NCBI GenBank assembly: GCA_024762335.1
Contig: JANTHO010000019.1
Location: 1-39,517 of the forward strand
DNA: 39,517 nucleotides
Direction of reading: 5' to 3'
Source: Acidimicrobiia bacterium
GTDB lineage: Bacteria; Actinomycetota; Acidimicrobiia; Spongiisociales; UBA5794
The notes below the pieces were generated by a model. The model saw nothing but the letters and a program-made list of their open reading frames with translations, had not been told where the DNA came from and searched no databases. The position numbers and the translations under genes are program-made. This document shows, one piece after another, positions 1-8,187 of the stretch (positions are counted from its first letter, which is position 1; every line of letters starts with the position of its first letter).

Positions 1-1
1 C

Positions 2-517
2 ATTGCTGTGGGATGCAGCACGTCGGGAACACCGGCCACCGTCCCGGCTTCGATTCCGAAGACGACCACGGTGGCGACAACGACGGTGCCGCCCACGACC
101 TCGACGAGTGCCACCACGACGACGGCAGCGCCGACCACGACCCTCGACCGGCGTTCGGAGATCGAAACGATCTTCCAGGATCTCGAGGAGCGCCGCCTCC
201 AGGCCCTCTACGAAGGCGACCGCGAGGCTTTCAGGGCGCTCTTCGCTAATGATGAGTTCATGAGGAGAAGCATGGAGGTCTTTGACGCCGTTGAGTTTGT
301 CGACGGTCCTAACGATCCAAGCATTCGGTTGGTGACAGTGTTTGTTGACAAGCCCCTATGTATCGCCGCGCGGGTATTCACTGACGCAACGGACTCGCTC
401 GGACCAGATGCCTTGAGTGAACGAACAATCGTGATTGAGAAGACGAAATCTGGATGGGGATTCTCATACATCGGAGAGGGATGGCTGTGCGACGGACCGC
501 ATCCGTTCTCGTCTTGA
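2..517 (+). CDS. Putative lipoprotein, 5' end outside window
   Basis: The reading frame is open to the first base of the window, so the true start lies upstream. The first visible residues read I-A-V-G-C, which fits a lipobox with the modified Cys encoded at 14-16. A Thr/Pro/Ala-rich linker of about 30 residues follows, as is usual for actinobacterial surface lipoproteins. The rest, from about residue 50, is a compact alpha/beta domain starting with a helix that carries the motif LEERRLQALYEGDREAF. That pattern resembles SnoaL/NTF2-like folds, but this is a weak, fold-level guess. The stop lies 37 bases inside the next gene, so the two genes overlap and are probably co-transcribed. Function unknown. 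Confidence 0.7.
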   Translation: MAVGCSTSGTPATVPASIPKTTTVATTTVPPTTSTSATTTTAAPTTTLDRRSEIETIFQDLEERRLQALYEGDREAFRALFANDEFMRRSMEVFDAVEFVDGPNDPSIRLVTVFVDKPLCIAARVFTDATDSLGPDALSERTIVIEKTKSGWGFSYIGEGWLCDGPHPFSS

Positions 518-1302
518 TTGCCCTTCTTGCGGGCTGGCCCGGTCCAGCAGCCGATGCAGATGACTGCTACTACGACCCGGTCGGCGAGATTCACTGTTCC
601 CCCGGCGGAACGTTGCCCGGCGGGGGGATCAAGCCGCCCGGGGATCGGCCGCCGATCCGGTACGTCTACACATCGACGGACCCGGTCGTCGGTGACTGCC
701 ACTACTGGTCTCGGAGACCCGGCGGTATCGATGCATGGAACCCTGCGAACGATCCGATCGTGATTCGCATCGTCACCACAACACCGGTGTGTCCCGTCAC
801 ACCGAGCGACCCGCCGGCCGCCATTGCGTGGCGAATCTTCCGGTCCTTCCCTCTGGCAACTCCGTCGCCGTCATTCCAGCCGGTCGGTTCGGGCATCACC
901 GGGCTTCCGACCTACCTGGCCTCACCGGACCCGGAGGACATCAGCCACACCGAGGTCCTGCCGGACGGTCGAACGATGGACGTGCGTGCGTCCGCCACGA
1001 TGCTCGTGGTCGACTGGGGCGACGGGTCAACGACGAACTTCGAACCGTCCCGGGCACAGCCCTATCCGGCGGGCGGCGTCACACACACCTATACGACCAA
1101 GACGTGCGACGCCACCTACCGGCAGGAGCATCCGTCGGGCGGCAACTGCCATCCCACGCTGGAGGCCTATCCCGTCACGGCAACCTTCACCTGGACCGGC
1201 CGCTACCGGATCGGCGGCGGATGGATCGAACTCGGCAGCCTCAACCGATCCATCACCGTCGAATACGACGTCGACGAAGTTCAGGGTGTTCTCCAGCCGT
1301 AG
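481..1302 (+). CDS. Secreted protein with PKD-like WGDGS motif
   Basis: This is a 273-residue protein. The start at 481 was chosen because GGAGAGGG lies directly upstream and the first 27 residues form a clean signal peptide (Arg-rich, then VLVLIALLAG, then AADA). The mature part is Pro/Gly-rich and Cys-containing. Residues 179-183 are WGDGS and residues 202-204 are HTY, the hallmark of PKD-like beta-sandwich domains of extracellular proteins. No catalytic motif is visible. It overlaps the preceding lipoprotein gene by 37 bases and converges on the oxidoreductase gene ending at 1327. It is probably a surface or exported structural protein; the exact role is unknown. Confidence 0.75.
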   Translation: MAVRRTASVLVLIALLAGWPGPAADADDCYYDPVGEIHCSPGGTLPGGGIKPPGDRPPIRYVYTSTDPVVGDCHYWSRRPGGIDAWNPANDPIVIRIVTTTPVCPVTPSDPPAAIAWRIFRSFPLATPSPSFQPVGSGITGLPTYLASPDPEDISHTEVLPDGRTMDVRASATMLVVDWGDGSTTNFEPSRAQPYPAGGVTHTYTTKTCDATYRQEHPSGGNCHPTLEAYPVTATFTWTGRYRIGGGWIELGSLNRSITVEYDVDEVQGVLQP

Positions 1303-1326
1303 GAGCGGCTCAGGTGGCGTGGCGGC

Positions 1327-2496
1327 TCAGAGGCCGGTGGTCACGCTGATCCGTGTCTCGATTCCGCGTTCCTCGAGTTCCTTCAGGAACGGCTCAGGAT
1401 CGAAGGCGAGCTCGGGCGGATGGACACCGGGAGCGACCTTGCCGGCAGCCATCCATGCGGCGGCACGGGCCGGAAGCGTTCCGGTCGGGAGAGCGCCCTT
1501 GAGCGTCAGCATGCCCATCCGGTAGCGGACCGGTTCGCCGTCGACCGTCCCATTCACATCGGAGACGATCTCCTTCGCCCAATTGCCCGGTTCGTTCGCC
1601 GGGGTCGTGAGCATGTCATACGCGGACGGCACGAAGTCCGCCATCATCGCGATCGTGAAATCACGCGGCGACACTTCGGCTCCGCGGACGGAGATCGGGT
1701 CCGGACTTTCGAAACCGAAATCGGCGAGAACCCTGACCTTCTCGACGATGCCCTTGTCCATGCCCCAGTAGTTGATCTTGAAGAAGCACTCCCGGACACC
1801 CTTGTCGGCGAAACTCACCGGAAGCGTCGCCACTTCGGAGTGCAGAGACAGGTGCATCGGGAGAATCCCGAGAGAACCCGTGAACTGGACGTCCTCGAAC
1901 TCGGTCATGGGCTCACAGGCAATGAACTCCCCGTCCCGATACACCATCGGCTTCTGCGTCAACTCGTCGATGATCGTCGGAGCGGCGTAGGTGAACTTCA
2001 TTGTCCCCGGCGGTGGCGGCTTCACACCGTCGTAGATCTTGATCGCGTCGATCGTATCGAGCCGATCCGCCGCGTATCGGGCGAGGATGTTCGGAGCACC
2101 CGGGGCCGAACCCATACCGAGAACCGCGCTGATGCCGGCTTCGGCGAACCGGTCCGACAGCTCCAACTGTTTGAGAGTCCCGTGGAAGAGGCCCCCGAGG
2201 TCGGTGTAGTGGGTGCGGGCTTCGAGGCACGCCTCCATCACCTTCAGGTTCGTGTAGTAGACGGTCGCGTTGACGCACGCATCGGCAAGCTCGAGCAGAG
2301 CAACCAGAGCCGCATGATCGTTGAGGTCGGCTCGTGTGACGGTCAGCTTCGGACTGTCCAGATAGGCGGCGATCGCCTCGGCTCCGACCATGTCCACATC
2401 GGCGAGGATGACCTCGTCGACCCGCGGGTTGATGACGAGGTCCTCGACGGCGATAGCGCCCATCTTGCCCGCCCCACCCAGCACGACGATTCTCAT
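1327..2496 (-). CDS. Saccharopine dehydrogenase-like NAD(P)-binding oxidoreductase
   Basis: The protein has 389 residues. The N-terminus MRIVVLGGAGKMG is a Rossmann nucleotide-binding loop (GGAGKMG), followed by VDEVILADVD, where the acidic residue ends the second strand. Further on, ACVNATVYYTNLKVMEACLEA and THYTDLGG match the saccharopine dehydrogenase / lysine 6-dehydrogenase superfamily, and the length is right for that group. Family members reduce or oxidise amino-acid imines or act on carboxynorspermidine-type substrates; the substrate cannot be read from sequence. AAAGGAG lies six bases before the ATG. It stands alone, divergent from the antiporter gene at 2631, with a short shared upstream region of about 130 bases that holds no other feature I could identify. 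Confidence 0.85.
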   Translation of the reverse strand: MRIVVLGGAGKMGAIAVEDLVINPRVDEVILADVDMVGAEAIAAYLDSPKLTVTRADLNDHAALVALLELADACVNATVYYTNLKVMEACLEARTHYTDLGGLFHGTLKQLELSDRFAEAGISAVLGMGSAPGAPNILARYAADRLDTIDAIKIYDGVKPPPPGTMKFTYAAPTIIDELTQKPMVYRDGEFIACEPMTEFEDVQFTGSLGILPMHLSLHSEVATLPVSFADKGVRECFFKINYWGMDKGIVEKVRVLADFGFESPDPISVRGAEVSPRDFTIAMMADFVPSAYDMLTTPANEPGNWAKEIVSDVNGTVDGEPVRYRMGMLTLKGALPTGTLPARAAAWMAAGKVAPGVHPPELAFDPEPFLKELEERGIETRISVTTGL

Positions 2497-2630
2497 CAGC
2501 TACTCCTTTGGTCGTTGAGACCGATGAATCCCAGGGATGGTACCTCCGCCAGATGGCCGCCCATCCCGATCGATCACGCGGTGTGGCGCAGAGATTGTGG
2601 GACCATGGAGTCGATGCGGAGACACCGGAC

Positions 2631-4631
2631 ATGCTGAGAGGGAGCGTTGAGGCGACCCTGCTGATCCTGCTCGTAATCATCGTGTTCGGGCCTATCGTCG
2701 CCGAACGGTTCCGCTTCCCCGGCATCGTCGGCCTCATCTTCGGCGGAATGATCGCCGGACCATTCGTTCTCGGATGGGTTGGCACCGACAGCCTCGTTGC
2801 CGACCTCGGGGCGATCGGGATTCTCTATCTCATGTTCCTCGTTGGCCTGAGCTTCGACTTCAAAGCGTTCGCCGAGAACCGCAACGCCGCCGTCGTCTAC
2901 GGTCTCGCAGGGTTTGCGATTCCGTTCGGGCTGAGTCTCTGGGTCGGCATGGCATGGCTCGGCTACGGCCTGCTGTCGGCAGCGCTCATCGGGGCGATGT
3001 GGTCATCGAATACGCTGGTAGCCTACCCGGAGGTGACGAGCGCCGGACTGCAGAACAACCGTGCCGTGAGCACTGCCGTTGCAGCGGGGGTCGAATTCGA
3101 TCTGATGTCGCTCCTGGTGTTGGCGGTCGCGACATCGACGGCCGCGATCGCAGCTGAACCGCAACCCGGGGCGCTTGCCACGGTATCGAACCCCGTCCTT
3201 CCCCTGTGGCTGGCGATTCCGCTGCTCGCCGGATTCACCCTGTGGCTCCTCCCGAAGATTGCCGGGTGGTTCTTCGTCGAGATCGGACGGACACGGATGC
3301 AGCGCTTCGTCTTCGCTCTCGCGGCGATGGCTGCCGGCGCCGTCGTCGCTGTTCTCGGCGGCATCGAAGGACTGATCGGGGCATTCCTGGCGGGACTCGG
3401 TATGAACCGGATGGTCCCGGTCCGGGGGTCGTTGATGGAACGCCTCGACTTCGTCGGGAGCGCCATCTTCGTACCTGCGTTCCTCGTCTCGATCGGGTTG
3501 AACATCGACCCCGTTCTCCTCTTCAACGTCGATACGGTGATCCTCGCGGTCATATTCACCGGACTGGTCGTGGTCGGCAAAGTCTCTGCGGCGTTGATCA
3601 CCGGACGGGTCTTCGGTTTCTCGCTCACCGAGTCCGGGTTGATGGCGTCGCTCAGCTTTGGCCAGGCAGCATCGACGCTTGCGATCGCTCAGGTGGGTGT
3701 GTCACTCGGACTGTTGACGACCGAGGTCGTGAACGCAGCCGTGCTTGCGATCGTGACGACCGCGCTGCTGACGTCGTTCGGCACCCGCTACTTCGTGCGG
3801 CGGGTGCCCCGGCCCGTCCCACCCGCTCCGGACATCGGCGAGCACGTCCTCGTCGACGTGCGTCCGAACGGATCAGATCTCAAGACGCTGATGATGCTTG
3901 CCGGCGCTATTGCCCAGCCGGACAACGGCCTCGTTGTTCCGTATGCGGTACCGCCACCCGGAGCGATCGAACCGGCCAAGATCCGCGTGGAGGAGGCATC
4001 GGAGGTCGCATCGGCGCTCGGACTCGACACGGACGGGGTCGTTCGGGTCGACGAGGGGTTCACCAGCGGCACACTGAATCTGATCGAGGAAGACGACGTC
4101 TCGCTTGTGATCCTCTCGTGGCAGGGCGTGCGGTTCCCGTCGGACTACGTCTTCGGGAACGACATCGACGGTGTGGGGGAAGCCTCTCCCGTCCCCTCGA
4201 TCGCGGCGCGCGTGCTGCATCCGTGGCAGCGAATCGTGCTCGTGGCAGGCCGCCTCGATCTCGACTGGCACAAAGAGGATGCCCTCATCGCGTTGGCAGC
4301 GATTCGGCGGATCCGGCGGACGAGGCGAGTACCGCTGCTTGTGTTCGCCGAGGATCGGTCGTTCTTCGAAGAGCATCTCAGCGCCGCCGAAGACATCGAG
4401 GTCGAAGAGGTGAAGAGAGCACGCGGGACGATTCTGGACGCGATCGGGCCGGACGATCTGGTCATCGTTCCACCGGACGTGCTGCGAGACGTCCCGGTCA
4501 GCGCGAAGTGGCGCATCGCGAACAGTCTCGCCGACGTCAACCTCGTCGTCATCGCCGGACCGCGACGCATGTCGATCTCGAAAGGCGTCACCCGCCGAGC
4601 CGCACAGTCGGTGGTCACCCCGGGCCCGTGA
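2631..4631 (+). CDS. CPA2/Kef-type cation:proton antiporter with C-terminal cytoplasmic domain
   Basis: The product has 666 residues. I chose the ATG at 2631 because GGAG lies nine bases upstream and the protein then begins directly with the first membrane helix (TLLILLVIIVFGPIVAERF); an upstream in-frame extension to 2508 lacks hydrophobic character. Residues 1 to about 395 form a 12-13-helix Na+/H+ exchanger domain. GVEFDLMSLL carries a single acidic residue (D157) where electrogenic members have two, as in Kef-like K+/H+ exchangers. FVGSAIFVPAFLVSIGLNIDP is a typical CPA2 motif. From about residue 400 a soluble region resembles paired universal-stress-protein-like folds (LVDVRPNGSDLKTLMMLAGA; RIVLVAGRLDLDWH), a likely regulatory domain. 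It should exchange cations for protons at the inner membrane; ion specificity is not predictable. Confidence 0.9.
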   Translation: MLRGSVEATLLILLVIIVFGPIVAERFRFPGIVGLIFGGMIAGPFVLGWVGTDSLVADLGAIGILYLMFLVGLSFDFKAFAENRNAAVVYGLAGFAIPFGLSLWVGMAWLGYGLLSAALIGAMWSSNTLVAYPEVTSAGLQNNRAVSTAVAAGVEFDLMSLLVLAVATSTAAIAAEPQPGALATVSNPVLPLWLAIPLLAGFTLWLLPKIAGWFFVEIGRTRMQRFVFALAAMAAGAVVAVLGGIEGLIGAFLAGLGMNRMVPVRGSLMERLDFVGSAIFVPAFLVSIGLNIDPVLLFNVDTVILAVIFTGLVVVGKVSAALITGRVFGFSLTESGLMASLSFGQAASTLAIAQVGVSLGLLTTEVVNAAVLAIVTTALLTSFGTRYFVRRVPRPVPPAPDIGEHVLVDVRPNGSDLKTLMMLAGAIAQPDNGLVVPYAVPPPGAIEPAKIRVEEASEVASALGLDTDGVVRVDEGFTSGTLNLIEEDDVSLVILSWQGVRFPSDYVFGNDIDGVGEASPVPSIAARVLHPWQRIVLVAGRLDLDWHKEDALIALAAIRRIRRTRRVPLLVFAEDRSFFEEHLSAAEDIEVEEVKRARGTILDAIGPDDLVIVPPDVLRDVPVSAKWRIANSLADVNLVVIAGPRRMSISKGVTRRAAQSVVTPGP

Positions 4632-4646
4632 GGAACCCGGGGTGAC
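4614..4646. terminator. Perfect 11-bp hairpin, bidirectional terminator overlapping a stop codon
   Basis: GTCACCCCGGG (4614-4624) and CCCGGGGTGAC (4636-4646) are perfectly complementary with an 11-base loop. The stop codon of the antiporter gene (4629-4631) lies in the loop. It sits between two convergent genes, so it can serve both. There is no clear U-run, which is common in high-GC actinobacteria. Confidence 0.7.
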
Positions 4647-4659
4647 GGTATCGTCGGAA

Positions 4660-5901
4660 CTAGCCCGGGATCTGCCACCCGTTCAAGCACGCGGGGCCTC
4701 CGGTTACGGCGTTCACGTGCGCGGCGATCGCGGCCCTGAACTCGTGGACGGCTACGCGAAGATCGGACCAGCGGGTGTCGAGGCGCTTCCCGGTCTCCGC
4801 AGTCTTCATCACGGCTTCAATGGCCTTGACTGTCTTCGAGCCGGCCTTCACCACGGCTTTCGCGGTATCGGGGGACTGCTCTGCGGTCGCTTCGGCAACG
4901 GCAACGAGTCGGTCGATGACCGCTTCGAGCGAGGCGAGGTGGGTGACCATCGTCTCGGTTGGCTGCCAATTCGGATTGGCGTGATCGTCCGAAATCGCCT
5001 GCTTGGTGGCTTCGTAGATCTCCATGACCTTGGTGTCGATCTCGCGCAAGGCGGTGACGCTGCGGGCCTGCCTCGCGTCATCGGCGAATTGCGCGATCGT
5101 TTCGGCCGCGTCCGCGTAGACGGCGGCGACGTTCGGATTCTTTGCAGCCTCTGCCGCATGGGTGAAGATCGAGACCTTGTACTCGATGAGCCGCAACGTC
5201 GCTCTTCGGGCGTTCGCCAGGGCCTCGGCCGCTTTCTCCTCCTCGGTCTTCGGAGGATCGCCTTCTTCCCCCCGAGCCTCGGCTTCGGCGACCTTCTTCT
5301 TCGTGGCGTCGTAGATCTGGTGCGCGTTCTTCTTGAGGGCGTACAGCGTCTCGAGGTCATCGGTTGATTCCGCGGCTACCTTCAACTCCTCGAGGCCCGC
5401 GATCGCCCATGCGTAGATCTCGAGCAGTGCCGGGTCGGAAGTCTGTGACTTCGCGTCGCGAAAGATGCCGAGCTTGTAGTTGATGGTGTCGAGGGCAGCC
5501 CTTCGAGCCTCGGCGACGCGCTCTTCATCGGTCTGCCCCACGGCGTCGGCCGCTGCTTTCGTGGCGTGGTAAATGTCATGAGCCTCGGCGTCCATGGCAC
5601 GCAACGCCTCAATGTCGTCGCTCGTCTCTGCATCGTTTCGCATCGCCCGCAACGCGGCGATGCCGCCGTCGTAGACCTCCTTGCGGTCGGCGTTGCTCGT
5701 TCCGTTCTTGAGATCGGTGAGCAGACCGATCTTGTAGTCGATGGTGTTCAGCGTCTGGGTCCGGACCGACTCGAGGTCACTGCCCCCGCCGTCATCACTG
5801 CCGGAAGTTGCGGCGGCAGGAGCGGCAATGGAGCCGAGCACGAGTCCGAGCGTCATCAGAAGGACGAGCAGCACTCTCGTCCGCGGCATTGCATAATTCA
5901 T
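4660..5901 (-). CDS. Secreted helical protein with three tandem repeats of about 72 residues
   Basis: The 413-residue product begins with a signal peptide (residues 1-32, ending APAAATSG). The ATG at 5901 follows GTGAGGTG; a longer upstream frame exists but would bury the signal peptide. Three homologous all-helical units start near residues 47, 133 and 232. Each opens with R-x-x-[TA]-L-x-x-I-x-Y-K-[ILV]-x-[IL] and ends with [IM]-[HQE]-x-I-Y-x-A-T-K, and they are separated by charged linkers (Glu/Lys-rich at 205-228). A non-matching helical tail follows from about 318, with a single Cys near the end. No enzyme motif is seen. I do not recognise the family. An exported coiled-coil or helical-bundle binding protein is the simplest reading. 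Confidence 0.8.
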   Translation of the reverse strand: MNYAMPRTRVLLVLLMTLGLVLGSIAAPAAATSGSDDGGGSDLESVRTQTLNTIDYKIGLLTDLKNGTSNADRKEVYDGGIAALRAMRNDAETSDDIEALRAMDAEAHDIYHATKAAADAVGQTDEERVAEARRAALDTINYKLGIFRDAKSQTSDPALLEIYAWAIAGLEELKVAAESTDDLETLYALKKNAHQIYDATKKKVAEAEARGEEGDPPKTEEEKAAEALANARRATLRLIEYKVSIFTHAAEAAKNPNVAAVYADAAETIAQFADDARQARSVTALREIDTKVMEIYEATKQAISDDHANPNWQPTETMVTHLASLEAVIDRLVAVAEATAEQSPDTAKAVVKAGSKTVKAIEAVMKTAETGKRLDTRWSDLRVAVHEFRAAIAAHVNAVTGGPACLNGWQIPG

Positions 5902-6111
5902 CGGCACCTCACCGTGTTGCGGCGAAGCGTCGGCGATCTCCTCCCGCCCGGGAGGCCTCGATGGCTCCAGGAGAACGAAGACACGTCGCTCCGATCTCTT
6001 CCATATTGTCATCGCCACGACAGTCGAGAAACTTGAGTCCGTGCGGGCCAAATGAGTCGTTCGAATCATGCGACGCTGCTGCACGTAGATCGACGAGCAC
6101 CAGAGGGCCGA
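5902..6111. other. Intergenic region upstream of repeat-protein gene
   Basis: These 210 bases lie between the start of the repeat-protein gene and the end of the Ddn-like reductase gene, both on the minus strand. Apart from the Shine-Dalgarno site next to 5901 I see no gene, hairpin of note or repeat. It should hold the promoter of the repeat-protein gene, but no convincing -10/-35 pair was found. Confidence 0.4.
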
Positions 6112-6534
6112 TCAACCCGCAGGGTTCAGGAACACAACGGGGATCTCGCGATCGGTCCGGGATTCGTAGACGCCGTAGCCGTCGTATGCCGCGAGCACCC
6201 GCGGCCACCAGATCTCACGTTCATCGGTTCCGGCCGTTGACGCCTCCACCGCCCATCGTTGGCCGAGAACCTGAACGGTCGCACGCGGGTCGGCGAGCAA
6301 GTTCAGATACCACTCCGGGTGTCGATCGCGCCCGCCCCACGACGCAATGACAACCAGCCGATCGCCATCGCTCAGATAGAGGAGCGGGACCGTGTGCGGC
6401 TTGCCGGTGCGTCGGCCCGTCGTGGTGAGCAGGCACATGTCGTTGTCGACGAGCCGGCGCCCGATCATGCCGCGGGTCGCGCGATACAGGATTCGGTGAA
6501 GCGTTGAGAGATGTTTCGCTGATGTGTCTCTCAT
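6112..6534 (-). CDS. Ddn-like deazaflavin (F420)-dependent nitroreductase family protein
   Basis: The protein has 140 residues, typical of the Ddn/FDOR-A group of split-barrel F420-binding reductases. Diagnostic segments are LLTTTGRRTGKPHTVPLLYL (residues 35-54), VIASWGGRDRHPEWYLNLL (62-80) and ADPRATVQV (81-89). Family members use reduced F420 to reduce quinones or nitro compounds, often at the membrane. GGGGAG lies about nine bases upstream of the ATG. It is a single gene between the repeat-protein gene and the divergent ABC transporter operon. The substrate is not predictable. The family is heavily over-represented in actinobacteria, which supports the taxonomic reading. Confidence 0.88.
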   Translation of the reverse strand: MRDTSAKHLSTLHRILYRATRGMIGRRLVDNDMCLLTTTGRRTGKPHTVPLLYLSDGDRLVVIASWGGRDRHPEWYLNLLADPRATVQVLGQRWAVEASTAGTDEREIWWPRVLAAYDGYGVYESRTDREIPVVFLNPAG

Positions 6535-6623
6535 CGGGCCGGACTCCCCGTGGGATGCCTCGTCACCGTACTCGACCGCCGATCAGATCCGATCCCGATA
6601 GACGAGCCGCCAGATGAACCGGC

Positions 6624-6629
6624 TATCAT
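6624..6629 (+). promoter_or_regulatory. Putative -10 box (TATCAT) of the importer operon
   Basis: TATCAT matches the actinobacterial TANNNT -10 pattern and lies about 55 bases upstream of the binding-protein start. A -35 box is not clear. The predicted transcript start near 6636 would be just before the palindrome at 6641. Confidence 0.4.
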
Positions 6630-6640
6630 ATTTCTGTGAT

Positions 6641-6658
6641 CGGCCGGGATCCCGGCCG
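6641..6658. promoter_or_regulatory. Perfect 18-bp palindrome in the importer leader, possible operator
   Basis: CGGCCGGGATCCCGGCCG reads identically on both strands. It lies directly after the likely transcript start and before AGGAGGAA and the ATG at 6685, where a repressor of the LacI, GntR or IclR kind could block transcription. As RNA it could also form a hairpin. No regulator gene is adjacent. Confidence 0.4.
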
Positions 6659-6684
6659 TCAAGAAACCAGGAGGAAGGGACTCC

Positions 6685-8091
6685 ATGCACAAGAAGTTAT
6701 TGCTCATCGCCACGGTTCTCGCGTTCGCGCTTATCGCCGCCGCTTGTAGCAGCAGCAGTGAGGACACGACGACGACGGCCGGTTCGACGGAGACAACGGC
6801 AGCGGCCGGCGGCGAAGCGACAACGATCGATTTCTGGGTTGCGTTCTCCGACGAAGCCCGTCTCGGATTCGCAAACGACCGGGCCGCAGAGTTCAACGAG
6901 AAGCACCCGGAGTACAACATCCAGGTGACGTCGTTCTCGTCGTACAACGACGTGTTCGACGCCGCCGTGCTCGCCGTCGACAGCGGCGAGCCGCCCGCGT
7001 TGATCCACTTCTTCGAGGCTGCCACCCGGCAGGCACTCGATGCGGTGGGCAGCGACGGCGCCCCGGTGTTCAAGTCGGTCACCGATGCCATCGGTGGACG
7101 TTCGGAGATTCTCGGTGAGCCGGTCGTCCTCGACGACGTCGTCGACGCGGCACGCAACTACTACACGGTTGATGGTTCGTTCTACTCGATGCCGTGGAAC
7201 ACGTCGACGACCGTGATGTTCAACAATATGGACATGCTCAACGAGGCCGGGATCACAGAGCCGCCCGCGACGTGGGCCGATGTCGATGCCGCCTGTGAAG
7301 CCGTCATGGCGCTTGCAGACGCACCGAAGGCTTGTATCACGTGGCCGAACCATTCGTGGTTCGTCGAGCAGAGCCTCGGGCAGCAGGGCGAGCTTCTCGC
7401 CAACAACGACAACGGCCGTACCGGTCGTGCCACCGAGGTGTACCTCGAGTCCGACGGCATGATGAACTACATCAACTGGTGGAAGGACCTGAACGACAAG
7501 GGCTACTACACCTACACCGGCATCCAGCGTGACTGGGACGGTACGTCGAACGCGTACCTGGCCGGCGAAGTTGCGATGCTCGTCTACTCGAGCTCCGATA
7601 CGACGTTCTTCGACGAGAACGCCGACTTCACGAACGTTGCGAGCTTCATGCCCCGCAACCAGGACGTCGACTATGTCGGCAACCTGATCGGTGGAGCAAC
7701 CATCTGGATGCTCGACGGTATGGACCAGACGACCGAAGACGGGGCGCTCGCGTTCCTGAACTTCTTCTCGAATCCCGAGAACGCCGCTGCGTGGCACAAG
7801 CTGACCGGATACATTCCGATCACCAAGTCCGCCGAAGCGCTCCTCGCCGACGAGGGTTGGTACGACGAGAGCCCGAACAGCAAGGTTGCTTCCGACCAGC
7901 TCGCCGCTGCGAAGAACACCCCTGCATCTCTCGGTGCGTTGCTGGGTGACTTCGTTGGAATCCGTGACATCATCACGGGCGCCATCGAGGACATTCTCGT
8001 GAACGACGTCGACGTTGCCACCCGTTTGGCTCAGGCCAACACAGATGCCAACAAGGCCCTGACCGAGTACGAGAGCCTGTACGGAGGCTGA
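6685..8091 (+). CDS. ABC transporter substrate-binding lipoprotein (sugar/glycerol-3-phosphate type)
   Basis: The product has 468 residues. AGGAGGAAGG precedes the ATG. Residues 1-20 are a lipoprotein signal with the lipobox IAAAC and the modified Cys at 21, then a Ser/Thr/Glu linker. The mature protein starts IDFWVAFSDEAR..GFANDRAAEFNEKHPEYNIQV, the classic opening of the UgpB/MalE-like solute-binding cluster, and the length fits. It sits first in an operon with two permeases and just ahead of glycerol-3-phosphate dehydrogenase, so a glycerol-3-phosphate or glycerophosphodiester ligand is a reasonable inference; a sugar is the alternative. High binding-protein expression is probably ensured by the hairpin after the gene (8107-8138). 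Confidence 0.88.
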   Translation: MHKKLLLIATVLAFALIAAACSSSSEDTTTTAGSTETTAAAGGEATTIDFWVAFSDEARLGFANDRAAEFNEKHPEYNIQVTSFSSYNDVFDAAVLAVDSGEPPALIHFFEAATRQALDAVGSDGAPVFKSVTDAIGGRSEILGEPVVLDDVVDAARNYYTVDGSFYSMPWNTSTTVMFNNMDMLNEAGITEPPATWADVDAACEAVMALADAPKACITWPNHSWFVEQSLGQQGELLANNDNGRTGRATEVYLESDGMMNYINWWKDLNDKGYYTYTGIQRDWDGTSNAYLAGEVAMLVYSSSDTTFFDENADFTNVASFMPRNQDVDYVGNLIGGATIWMLDGMDQTTEDGALAFLNFFSNPENAAAWHKLTGYIPITKSAEALLADEGWYDESPNSKVASDQLAAAKNTPASLGALLGDFVGIRDIITGAIEDILVNDVDVATRLAQANTDANKALTEYESLYGG

Positions 8092-8106
8092 TCCAATCGA
8101 TGAGGA

Positions 8107-8138
8107 GTTGGGGGTGGGGCGTCTGCCCCGCCCCCAAC
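8107..8138 (+). terminator. Strong 14-bp hairpin between binding-protein and permease genes
   Basis: GTTGGGGGTGGGGC (8107-8120) pairs with GCCCCGCCCCCAAC (8125-8138), with one G-U pair and loop GTCT. It lies 15 bases after the binding-protein stop and before the permease ribosome site. Such hairpins usually stabilise the upstream part of the message or end most transcripts, giving more binding protein than permease. Confidence 0.7.
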
Positions 8139-8163
8139 CCTTCGCTCTTGGTCGGAGGACCGC

Positions 8164-8187
8164 ATGAACGGTGACAACTCATGCTGA
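8164..8187 (+). CDS. Candidate 7-residue leader peptide overlapping permease start
   Basis: The best ribosome site in this leader, GGAGG at 8154-8158, is five bases from an ATG at 8164 that opens a seven-codon frame (MNGDNSC). Its TGA at 8185-8187 overlaps the permease start as ATGCTGA. The permease ATG at 8181 is 22 bases from that site, too far for direct use, and its own frame has a TGA at 8172-8174, so it cannot extend upstream. Translational coupling through this mini-frame is the likely reading; a non-coding accident cannot be excluded. Confidence 0.4.
   Translation: MNGDNSC

Noticed and set aside
60-140. Repetitive ACG/ACC-rich DNA as a tandem repeat or regulatory array
   Set aside because: It encodes a Thr-rich linker after a lipobox, a normal low-complexity coding stretch; similar Thr codon runs occur at 6760-6800 and 34530-34560.
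1420-2637. Long plus-strand frame of about 400 codons opposite the saccharopine dehydrogenase-like gene
   Set aside because: It is the antisense shadow of a gene with clear Rossmann and family motifs; the predicted protein is Arg/Asp/His-rich without any domain, as expected in high-GC DNA.
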